NCBI GenBank assembly: GCA_023301015.1
Contig: JALZVI010000063.1
Span: 1-5,008, forward strand
From: Rickettsiales bacterium
Lineage (GTDB): Bacteria; Pseudomonadota; Alphaproteobacteria; Rickettsiales; 21-14-0-20-44-7
Length of the DNA stretch: 5,008 nucleotides
Direction of reading: 5' to 3'
In this document: in pieces, positions 1 through 5,008 of the stretch
How the letters are laid out: each line of letters starts with the position of its first letter
Numbering within the stretch: position 1 is the stretch's first letter
Made by a program: the position numbers and the translations under genes
Notes under the pieces: generated by a model
What the model was told of the DNA's origin: nothing
The model's database searches: none
Seen by the model: only the letters and a program-made list of their open reading frames with translations

Positions 1-111
1 AATGTTATCGATGTTCATATTAGCCGCCTCAGGGCAAAGCTAGATAAGGGGTTTGATAAAGCGATAATCAAAACTATCCGAGGAACTGGATATTGTGTTG
101 AGAGTAAATAA
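1..111 (+). CDS. Response regulator, OmpR/PhoB family, C-terminal end (partial)
   Basis: This is the 3' end of a gene that begins before the window; 36 codons and a TAA stop are present in frame 1. The residues match the end of an OmpR/PhoB winged-helix DNA-binding domain: the recognition-helix stretch VHISRLRAKLD, then the wing hairpin IKTIRGTGYCVE. The receiver domain with its phospho-accepting Asp lies outside the window. In this family the protein is phosphorylated by its partner kinase and binds DNA to control transcription. Its stop overlaps the start of the kinase gene by one base (TAATG), so the two are almost certainly co-transcribed, translationally coupled and a cognate pair. Which member of the family it is cannot be told from this fragment. 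Confidence 0.9.
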   Translation, partial: NVIDVHISRLRAKLDKGFDKAIIKTIRGTGYCVESK

Positions 112-1133
112 TGGCAGTAATTAAATTACAAACCAGCTCGAGTTTTAGGCTCGCCACTTTTTTCACCATATTGCTGGTGTGCTCTGTCGTAATCATTTTG
201 TATCTCATTTCGATTGCTAATGATGCTGATTTGGCAAATTCTGATATTCAAGAAATACGCGACACAATAAATGCGTTAGGTATCTCGATAATAATCTTGT
301 TATTCATAGTCTTGGCAGTCGCCTATTTCGTGAGCATCTATGTTGTTAATCTGATAAACACCGTCACTGACACAGCCGACGACATCATGAGAAGCGGTGA
401 CTTATCGCAAAGAATTCCAATCAAGCATGAGCGAGATGATTTGAGCAAAATGGCTAGGGTTTTGAATACTATGTTCGACAAGGTAGAAGAATCTGTCGAA
501 GGAATTAGGCGCGTTTCCGATAATATTGCACATGATTTAAGAACCCCTTTGGCGCGCCTTAGAACCAAAATAGAAAAATTTGATGGTTCGGGTGAAGAAA
601 AGGATGCGCTCATAAAAGAAGCTGACAACCTAATAAATATCTTCAATGCCTTGCTCAGAATTGCCAGAATCGAGTCTGGCAAGGAAGCTTTGAGTTTAAA
701 GGAAGTGGACATGAAAGAGCTTATAAGTGACGTGGTTGAGTTATATGAACCACTGGCGGAAGAGAAAAATCAAGAGTTGAAAGTCTCCATTTCAAAGGGA
801 GTTGTGATGGGTGATAGAGATTTATTGTTCCAAACTTTGGCAAACCTAATCGACAATGCGATAAAATTCACTCCAGCGAAAGGGCAGGTGGAGATCGGTG
901 CTGGGAAGAGCAAAGATCGCTTCGTAATAAAAATATCAGATAGCGGCTCTGGCGTCACGAAAGAAGACAAAGAAAGAGTGTTCTCAAGGTTCTATCGAGC
1001 AGAGTCTAGTCGCTCAACTGCTGGACACGGATTGGGTTTGAGCTTGGTTAGGGCTGTAATAGATGCACATCAAGGTAATATTGAGTTGGTTGACAATAAA
1101 CCAGGCCTTGAGGTTGTGATCTGGCTCTTGTGA
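111..1133 (+). CDS. Membrane sensor histidine kinase (HAMP, HisKA, HATPase)
   Basis: This is a complete 340-residue sensor kinase, expected to autophosphorylate and pass phosphate to the response regulator encoded just upstream. Visible parts in order are: TM1 about 16-36; a short periplasmic loop of about 20 residues (37-56); TM2 about 57-81; a HAMP linker about 78-131 containing RSGDLSQRI; a HisKA dimerisation helix with the H-box HDLRTPLARLR, phospho-His at H141; an N-box LANLIDNAIKF near 243-253; a G1 box DSGSGV at 277-282; an F-box FSRFYR at 291-296; and a G2 box GHGLGLSLV at 305-313. All catalytic boxes are intact. The ATG at 111 is chosen because it overlaps the regulator stop; there is no strong Shine-Dalgarno, which fits translational coupling. 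The periplasmic loop is too small for a PAS or Cache domain, so the signal may be sensed in the membrane or through a partner. The signal is unknown. Confidence 0.95.
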   Translation: MAVIKLQTSSSFRLATFFTILLVCSVVIILYLISIANDADLANSDIQEIRDTINALGISIIILLFIVLAVAYFVSIYVVNLINTVTDTADDIMRSGDLSQRIPIKHERDDLSKMARVLNTMFDKVEESVEGIRRVSDNIAHDLRTPLARLRTKIEKFDGSGEEKDALIKEADNLINIFNALLRIARIESGKEALSLKEVDMKELISDVVELYEPLAEEKNQELKVSISKGVVMGDRDLLFQTLANLIDNAIKFTPAKGQVEIGAGKSKDRFVIKISDSGSGVTKEDKERVFSRFYRAESSRSTAGHGLGLSLVRAVIDAHQGNIELVDNKPGLEVVIWLL

Positions 1134-1174
1134 AGCAGTAAGCTATGTGATTATCGCTTGATAAAATAGGTGAA

Positions 1175-1207
1175 ATGAAAGTTAATTGCATGTATAAAGT
1201 AGTATGA
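1175..1207 (+). other. Possible 10-codon leader ORF before the channel gene
   Basis: A short frame, MKVNCMYKVV, starts at ATG 1175. AGGTGA (1168-1173) lies just before it and is complementary to the 16S rRNA tail, although the spacing is short. Its TGA (1205-1207) overlaps the channel ATG in an ATGA arrangement. The channel start itself has no convincing Shine-Dalgarno, so the frame could serve to couple translation. It lies in the 70-base gap after the kinase gene, where I see no firm promoter or terminator. It may be chance; the peptide resembles nothing I recognise. Confidence 0.22.
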
Positions 1208-2127
1208 GCAGTACTCGTAACAAAGTTTATTCATTACTTAATCCGCATGATCGCAGGAGCAAGGCTTCTAATGCGGTGAATGTTGTGATTATCTCCTTGA
1301 TCTTGCTCAATGTGATAACAGCTTCGCTTCAGACGGTTGAAGCTTTGAATGCGTCATATAGTAATATATTTTTCCTTATAGAAATAATCTCGGTGGTGTT
1401 TTTTACTGTCGAATTTATTTTGAGATTATGGAGTGCGCCTGAAGACCCTGAGGGGAATTCACGCCTGCGCTTCTTATCTAAGCCCGATTCGATAATTGAT
1501 GTTCTGGCGATCGCGCCATTTTATTTAAGCTATATATTCGGCATCGATTTGCGTGCCTTAATTGCCCTGCGCCTGCTTCGTTTGCTTAAGCTAGTGCGCT
1601 ATTTTGAACCTATCGCAATTTTGGGCGCGGTGATGAAGGCAGAATTCAGAGCTTTTATGGCGGCTATGTTTGTGTTGATGATTTTGGTTTTCATCGCGGC
1701 AACGGGAATCTACTTTTTTGAGCGCGAGGCTCAGCCAGAGCATTTTGGCAGCATTCCCCAATCTATGTGGTGGGCAATTGTTACGTTAACAACGCTGGGA
1801 TATGGCGATGTGATTCCGATAACTGTTGCTGGGCGTATTTTCGCCTCTGTTGTTACCATTCTTTCAATTGGTACAGTAGCTTTGCCAGCGGGGATGTTGG
1901 CATCACGCTTTTCGGAAGAGCTGCGTGAACGTAAAACAACTTTGAAGGAAAAGATCGCGCATTTGTCATCTGACGGGTCTTTGTCCGATCAAGACATCAG
2001 GGAGTTGATAGAACATAAAGAAGAGCTTTGCTTGAGTGAAAGTGATTTGGAGAAGCTGATACGCCGCTCAAAAAACAACTCTAACAATTGTCCAACATGT
2101 GGAAAAGGAGGGGAGCATGATAAATAA
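1204..2127 (+). CDS. Voltage-gated potassium channel, six-TM (ion transporter family)
   Basis: This 307-residue inner-membrane protein has the full plan of a Kv-type tetrameric channel. S1 is about 24-44, S2 about 54-76 and S3 about 94-111. S4 (about 115-133) carries R117, R123, R126, K129 and R132 at multiples of three residues, the classic voltage sensor. S5 is about 148-172, followed by a pore helix, the potassium filter TLTTLGYGD (194-202) and S6 about 210-235. The cytoplasmic tail (236-307) is charged and probably helical, and it ends with a CPTCG pair of cysteines (C296, C299). The ATG at 1204 is the only plausible start because an in-frame TAA lies at 1195-1197. It lacks a clear Shine-Dalgarno. 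The 3' end overlaps the next gene by 11 bases. Potassium selectivity is well supported by the filter; gating and physiological role are inferred from the family. Confidence 0.95.
   Translation: MSSTRNKVYSLLNPHDRRSKASNAVNVVIISLILLNVITASLQTVEALNASYSNIFFLIEIISVVFFTVEFILRLWSAPEDPEGNSRLRFLSKPDSIIDVLAIAPFYLSYIFGIDLRALIALRLLRLLKLVRYFEPIAILGAVMKAEFRAFMAAMFVLMILVFIAATGIYFFEREAQPEHFGSIPQSMWWAIVTLTTLGYGDVIPITVAGRIFASVVTILSIGTVALPAGMLASRFSEELRERKTTLKEKIAHLSSDGSLSDQDIRELIEHKEELCLSESDLEKLIRRSKNNSNNCPTCGKGGEHDK
2105..2111 (+). promoter_or_regulatory. Strong Shine-Dalgarno that sets the CorA/ZntB-like start
   Basis: AAGGAGG ends five bases before the ATG at 2117. It decides for that ATG over the in-frame GTG at 2099, which would place this site inside the coding sequence. 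The site lies within the last codons of the channel gene (its Lys-Gly-Gly tail), so these bases serve two purposes. Confidence 0.85.
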
Positions 2128-3088
2128 TCATCTAATATATGGCTATCATATAGAGCCCGAGAAAGAGCCTGAGAAGCTGGAAATTGAGAAGCTGGATTCT
2201 GTGAAAAGCAAGAAGGGTTATGACTGGTTGCATATGTGTGCATTGGAAGAAAAAACCAGAGAGTTTTTGGAAGAAAAAACAGATCTTGAGCCTGTAATTA
2301 TTGACGCGCTGATGGATGAAGAAACCCGCCCGCGTGCTTTGATAAAAGGCGATGGCGCATTGATTATTCTACGCGCCGTAAATTTGCAAGAAGGCGAAGA
2401 TCCAGAAGATATGATTTCCATCCGTATGTGGATTGATGATGATAAAATTATCAGTACTAGAAAGCGCGATATCAAAGCTATCAATGACATTATCGATTTG
2501 ATTAATTTGGGCGAGCCGCCAGCAACTACAGGTGATTTCTTGGTTACTATCACAGACAGATTATATGCCCGTATGGAGCCGTATTTTATTGATATGGAAG
2601 ACCGCATCTCAAAAGCTGAAGAGCTTGTGGCGCTGGGCAAGGCAAATGATGTTTCGCAGGATATTTCAATTGCCAGAAAGCGTGCTGCGATTTTCACGCG
2701 CTATGTTACGCCGCAAAAAACCTTGCTTGGAAACTTGCTGAAAACTGATTTCAAATGGCTAAATGACGAGCATAAAGAACATTTGAATGAAAGCAAAGAG
2801 ATGGTAATTCGTTATGTGGAAGAGCTTCAGGAAATTAGAGATCGCTCGCAAATTCTCAATGATGAGCTGAATAATGAGCATGGCAGAAGGCTGAATAATA
2901 TCACCTATATCTTCTCAGTAGCGGCGACAATCTTCCTTCCTCTCGGTTTCCTAACAGGGCTGATGGGTATTAATGTTGGCGGAATGCCGGGGGTTGAAAG
3001 CGGTGACGCATTTTGGATTTTCACGGGAATTTGCGCGCTAATTATCGTAGTGCAAGTGGCTTTGTTCAAGAAATTAAAATGGTTCTAA
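2117..3088 (+). CDS. CorA-family divalent cation transporter, ZntB-like
   Basis: This 323-residue protein has the CorA/ZntB architecture: a large acidic cytoplasmic N-terminal domain (about 1-200), a long helical stalk (about 200-262), two C-terminal membrane helices (about 264-283 and 297-316) and a short basic cytoplasmic end, KKLKWF. The family signature at the end of TM1 reads GINVGGMPG (284-292). Classic CorA has GMN, while ZntB-type members have G-(V/I)-N followed by a GG(I/M)PG-like stretch, so zinc or another divalent ion is a better guess than magnesium. Family members form pentamers in the inner membrane. The ATG at 2117 has an excellent ribosome-binding site and overlaps the channel stop by 11 bases, which implies co-transcription and coupling. 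The N-terminus is rich in Glu-Lys-Pro. Substrate and direction of transport cannot be read from the sequence. Confidence 0.9.
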   Translation: MINNHLIYGYHIEPEKEPEKLEIEKLDSVKSKKGYDWLHMCALEEKTREFLEEKTDLEPVIIDALMDEETRPRALIKGDGALIILRAVNLQEGEDPEDMISIRMWIDDDKIISTRKRDIKAINDIIDLINLGEPPATTGDFLVTITDRLYARMEPYFIDMEDRISKAEELVALGKANDVSQDISIARKRAAIFTRYVTPQKTLLGNLLKTDFKWLNDEHKEHLNESKEMVIRYVEELQEIRDRSQILNDELNNEHGRRLNNITYIFSVAATIFLPLGFLTGLMGINVGGMPGVESGDAFWIFTGICALIIVVQVALFKKLKWF

Positions 3089-3104
3089 CAGAGTGGGTTT
3101 AAAA

Positions 3105-3109
3105 AAGGA
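3105..3109 (+). promoter_or_regulatory. Ribosome-binding site for the NDH-2-like gene
   Basis: AAGGA lies four bases before the ATG at 3114. The in-frame GTG at 3093 has no such site, and using it would add seven residues ahead of the usual NDH-2 N-terminus. This favours the ATG, although the spacing is rather short. Confidence 0.6.
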
Positions 3110-3113
3110 AATT

Positions 3114-4418
3114 ATGGAAAGTGAAAAAAACATAGTGATTATTGGTGGTGGATTTGCGGGAACGCAGCTTGCAAAAAGCTTGCATGGCGCTGTGCCGAAG
3201 AACACGCAAATAACGCTCATTAGCCAAGAGAATTACACAACCTTCAACCCCATGTTAGCGGAAGTTGTTGGTGCTTCGATCTTGCCAGGGCAGGTGATTG
3301 CGCCAATCCGCCAGATGATGAAATCTGGTCAAGATTTTGTGATGGGAAGGGTTGAGAATGTTGATTTGGAAAAATCTGTAATTCACTATAATTGCGGTGT
3401 GGCTGACCATGCTTTGCCTTATGACGAACTAATATTTGCATTTGGTGTGCGCGCCAATAGCAGCTTTATTCCGGGTATGGAAGAGCACGGGATTCCGTTA
3501 AAGCTTGTGGGTGATGCGCTGCGTATTCGTAACCAGATGATGGAAAGATTGGAACAAGCCCAGCAAATGACCGATCCTGAAATGCAAAAATTCTTATGTC
3601 ATTTCATTGTTGTTGGTGGTGGTTTTAGTGGTGTTGAAGTTGCTGGCGAGATTGCCGATTTTATCCGTAGCAGTGGCAAATATTTTCCTGATATCCCTAA
3701 GGAATATTTGAAAGTTACTATCATCCAAAACGGCGAACATTTATTGCCTGAGCTACCAACGAAATTGGGGCTGCATACAGAAAAAAATATGAGAAAACGT
3801 GGAGTTAATGTTTTGCTTGGTAAGCGAGTTGCCAGCGCAAATGCAAAAGGCGTTGAGATTAAAGACGAAGCAACCAAAGAATTAACACGCATTGATGGCG
3901 GCACGATTATTTCTACAATCGGTACAAAAGCAAATCCGCTTGTTGAAAAACTGGGCATTGCAACTGACCGCGGTAAAATTCTAACCAACCCAGATATGTC
4001 GGTACAGGAACAAACCAATATATGGGCTGTTGGTGATTGTGCTTTGATTCAGAATGAAAAGACGGATGCTTTTTCTCCGCCAACTGCGCAATTTGCTGTG
4101 CAAGAGGCCGAGCAATTGGCTGCAAATATCAGCGCTAAGTTCAAAGGGAAAGCAACGAAGCCATTTTCTTACAGCTCAAAAGGCACGCTTGCTACTATCG
4201 GGCATTTAAATGGTGTAGCGAAAATATGTGGGATGACAGTATCAGGATTCCCCGCTTGGTTGATGTGGCGAGCATTTTATCTTTCGCGCATGCCAACTTT
4301 AGCCAGAAAAGTTAGGGTGTTTGTTGAGTGGACATGGGCGATGATGTTCCCTGTGGATATTACGCATTTGAGGTTCACTGCCAGTAATGAGGCTGATAAG
4401 AAAAACGAAGAGGTTTAA
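3114..4418 (+). CDS. NDH-2-like NAD(P)H:quinone oxidoreductase, FAD-dependent
   Basis: This 434-residue flavoprotein has the length and order of type II NADH dehydrogenases, monotopic enzymes that pass electrons from NAD(P)H through FAD to quinone without pumping protons. The FAD-binding fold starts at once with IVIIGGGFAG (7-16). The NAD(P)H fold has VVGGGFSGVEVAGE (166-179), and the second FAD motif is WAVGD (304-308). The stretch PPTAQFAVQEAEQ (322-334) matches the quinone-site AQ-x-A-x-Q region. The C-terminal part from about 353 (KGTLATIGH, then a Trp-rich amphipathic stretch to about 415) matches the membrane-anchoring tail. At the ends of the second strands of the two folds, where an acid is usual, I read S37 and Q205, so this may be a divergent subgroup and may accept NADPH. 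It follows the cation transporter by 25 bases, probably in the same transcript. Other flavin disulfide-reductase relatives are possible; no redox-active CxxxxC pair is seen. Confidence 0.87.
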   Translation: MESEKNIVIIGGGFAGTQLAKSLHGAVPKNTQITLISQENYTTFNPMLAEVVGASILPGQVIAPIRQMMKSGQDFVMGRVENVDLEKSVIHYNCGVADHALPYDELIFAFGVRANSSFIPGMEEHGIPLKLVGDALRIRNQMMERLEQAQQMTDPEMQKFLCHFIVVGGGFSGVEVAGEIADFIRSSGKYFPDIPKEYLKVTIIQNGEHLLPELPTKLGLHTEKNMRKRGVNVLLGKRVASANAKGVEIKDEATKELTRIDGGTIISTIGTKANPLVEKLGIATDRGKILTNPDMSVQEQTNIWAVGDCALIQNEKTDAFSPPTAQFAVQEAEQLAANISAKFKGKATKPFSYSSKGTLATIGHLNGVAKICGMTVSGFPAWLMWRAFYLSRMPTLARKVRVFVEWTWAMMFPVDITHLRFTASNEADKKNEEV

Positions 4419-4921
4419 AAGCTAAATAGCCTTACTTTGGTGTCTTCACGCAAGCGCTTGCCACCATCATATTTGTTTTCGTACTTAAAGAATTTCTGAG
4501 CTTTAGTATAGTTTAGGTTCTCATTCTCTAGCCAGTTATCAAGCATTTGTTCGTCTCCGAACAGCATCAGGCGGTCATTCGTGATGGTAAACACTTCTGG
4601 GTCGGCTTTTTTCATCATGCCTTGAGAAGCTGAAAATGCGCAATGCTCTCCAAATTCTGGAACATATTTCTCTGGGTTCTTGGAAAACTCAGATTGATTC
4701 ACTTCATTGGTAAATCGGTAACGCTTGTTTTTATATGATACTTGGTAGTTGTCATCACCTTGCAATGGCGCTGCGCCTGCAAAATAGCTGGTGGCATCAT
4801 AGCCTCCCAATGCTAGCGGTAATTTGGTTTGGTCTGCTTCTGCGGCAAATGCAGGAGAAGCAAAAAGCAGCGCTAGTAATACCAGCGCTGCTTTTACGAA
4901 TTTTATAGATTTGTTTATCAT
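4415..4921 (-). CDS. Exported YHS-domain protein
   Basis: This is a 168-residue protein with a clear Sec signal peptide: a basic start MINKSIKFVK, a hydrophobic core about 11-20, and a likely cleavage at AFA|AEA after residue 26. The mature part matches the YHS family: LGGYDATSYFAG (38-49), YKNKRYRFTNEVN (63-75), then F..NPEKYVPEFGEHCAF (79-96) and FTITNDRLMLF (111-121). C94 is the only cysteine. It is probably periplasmic; the biochemical role of such stand-alone YHS proteins is not established. The ATG at 4921 is chosen because the signal peptide begins there; AGGAG lies only two bases upstream. A TTG at 4933, with AGGA nine bases upstream, is an alternative that adds four residues. The frame stays open to the window edge, but the extra residues add no sensible domain. 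Its stop overlaps the stop of the opposing NDH-2-like gene. The 87 bases upstream (4922-5008) are AT-rich, and I could not assign a promoter in them. Confidence 0.88.
   Translation of the reverse strand: MINKSIKFVKAALVLLALLFASPAFAAEADQTKLPLALGGYDATSYFAGAAPLQGDDNYQVSYKNKRYRFTNEVNQSEFSKNPEKYVPEFGEHCAFSASQGMMKKADPEVFTITNDRLMLFGDEQMLDNWLENENLNYTKAQKFFKYENKYDGGKRLREDTKVRLFSF
4863..4895. terminator. Perfect 12-bp hairpin with T-tracts, terminator-like, inside the YHS gene
   Basis: AAAAGCAGCGCT (4863-4874) and AGCGCTGCTTTT (4884-4895) are perfect inverted repeats around a nine-base loop. The inner 8 bp are GC-rich and the outer 4 bp are A:T pairs, so transcripts from either strand would end the stem in U (four U on the plus strand; five on the minus strand, counting 4862). 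This is the form of a bidirectional intrinsic terminator. It lies 27-59 bases into the minus-strand YHS gene, within the signal-peptide core codons. For plus-strand transcription it would be the first strong stop after the NDH-2-like gene. The structure is certain from the sequence; termination is inferred. Confidence 0.45.
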
Positions 4922-4923
4922 AG

Positions 4924-4928
4924 CTCCT
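4924..4928 (-). promoter_or_regulatory. Shine-Dalgarno before the YHS gene, unusually close to the ATG
   Basis: On the minus strand AGGAG is followed by only two bases and then the ATG at 4921. This is tighter than the usual five to nine bases, so initiation may be weak or may occur at the TTG at 4933 instead. Confidence 0.45.
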
Positions 4929-5008
4929 ACCAACAGTAGAGATCCTATGAGAATTTTCAAGCTATAATTTATTTCAAACCTGCGTTCATAACTTTTGCCC
5001 AAACGGCT

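Noticed and set aside
661..682. Perfect 8-bp inverted repeat TTGCCAGA/TCTGGCAA with a 6-base loop in the kinase gene
   Set aside because: It lies in the conserved LLRIARIESG coding stretch after the H-box, has no T-tract, and can be explained by codon choice.
1151..1164. Small hairpin TTATC-GCTT-GATAA in the gap after the kinase gene
   Set aside because: Only five AT-rich base pairs and no T-run; too weak for a terminator, and there is no second copy to support an operator.
1507..1514. GCGATCGC octamer, as in cyanobacterial HIP1 repeats
   Set aside because: A single copy inside channel codons in a non-cyanobacterial context.
2099..2116. GTG start at 2099 for the cation transporter
   Set aside because: The strong Shine-Dalgarno lies downstream of it and points to the ATG at 2117.
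2171..2196. Direct repeat GAGAAGCTGGA with 15-base period
   Set aside because: Two copies only, in frame, encoding Glu-Lys-Leu repeats in the charged transporter N-terminus.
2218..2697. Long minus-strand open frame opposite the transporter gene, and similar ones at 338-712 and 3599-4018
   Set aside because: Low-complexity Ser/Ile-rich translations without recognisable domains, antisense to well-supported genes.
3093..3113. GTG start at 3093 for the NDH-2-like gene
   Set aside because: No ribosome-binding site; the extra seven residues precede the normal N-terminus of the FAD fold.
4922..5002. N-terminal extension of the YHS protein to a TTG at 5002
   Set aside because: It would bury a textbook signal peptide behind another hydrophobic stretch; a frame open by chance is more likely.

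Overview
The window looks like a piece of an AT-rich Gram-negative, probably proteobacterial, chromosome. The evidence is an OmpR-type response regulator next to an HDLRTP-type sensor kinase, a type II NADH dehydrogenase-like flavoprotein, and a Sec-exported YHS-domain protein. The organism cannot be fixed more closely. I see no mobile element, tRNA, rRNA, CRISPR array or phage gene. Coding density is very high: the only plus-strand gaps are about 70 and 25 bases, and the other gene junctions overlap.

Layout. Bases 1-111 hold the last 36 codons of an OmpR/PhoB-type response regulator. It runs directly, by a TAATG overlap, into a complete membrane histidine kinase (111-1133). After a 70-base gap comes a plus-strand run of three membrane-linked genes. 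These are a six-transmembrane voltage-gated potassium channel (1204-2127), a CorA/ZntB-type cation transporter that starts 11 bases before the channel stop (2117-3088), and an NDH-2-like FAD/NAD(P)H oxidoreductase (3114-4418). A minus-strand gene for an exported YHS-domain protein (4415-4921) meets the oxidoreductase tail to tail, with overlapping stop codons. The last 87 bases are the upstream region of that gene and are open to the window edge.

How the genes may work together (inference). The channel, cation transporter and quinone-reducing flavoprotein all affect membrane potential or cation balance. They are packed tightly enough to be one transcript, and the two-component pair just upstream could control them. 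No promoter could be assigned with confidence.

The most notable non-gene signal is a perfect 12-bp inverted repeat with a 9-base loop at 4863-4895, inside the signal-peptide codons of the YHS gene. It has a T-tract on each strand, so it resembles a bidirectional intrinsic terminator in coding sequence. Other points: the NDH-2-like protein lacks the usual acidic residues at the ends of both dinucleotide-binding folds, and a possible 10-codon leader ORF ends in an ATGA overlap with the channel start.
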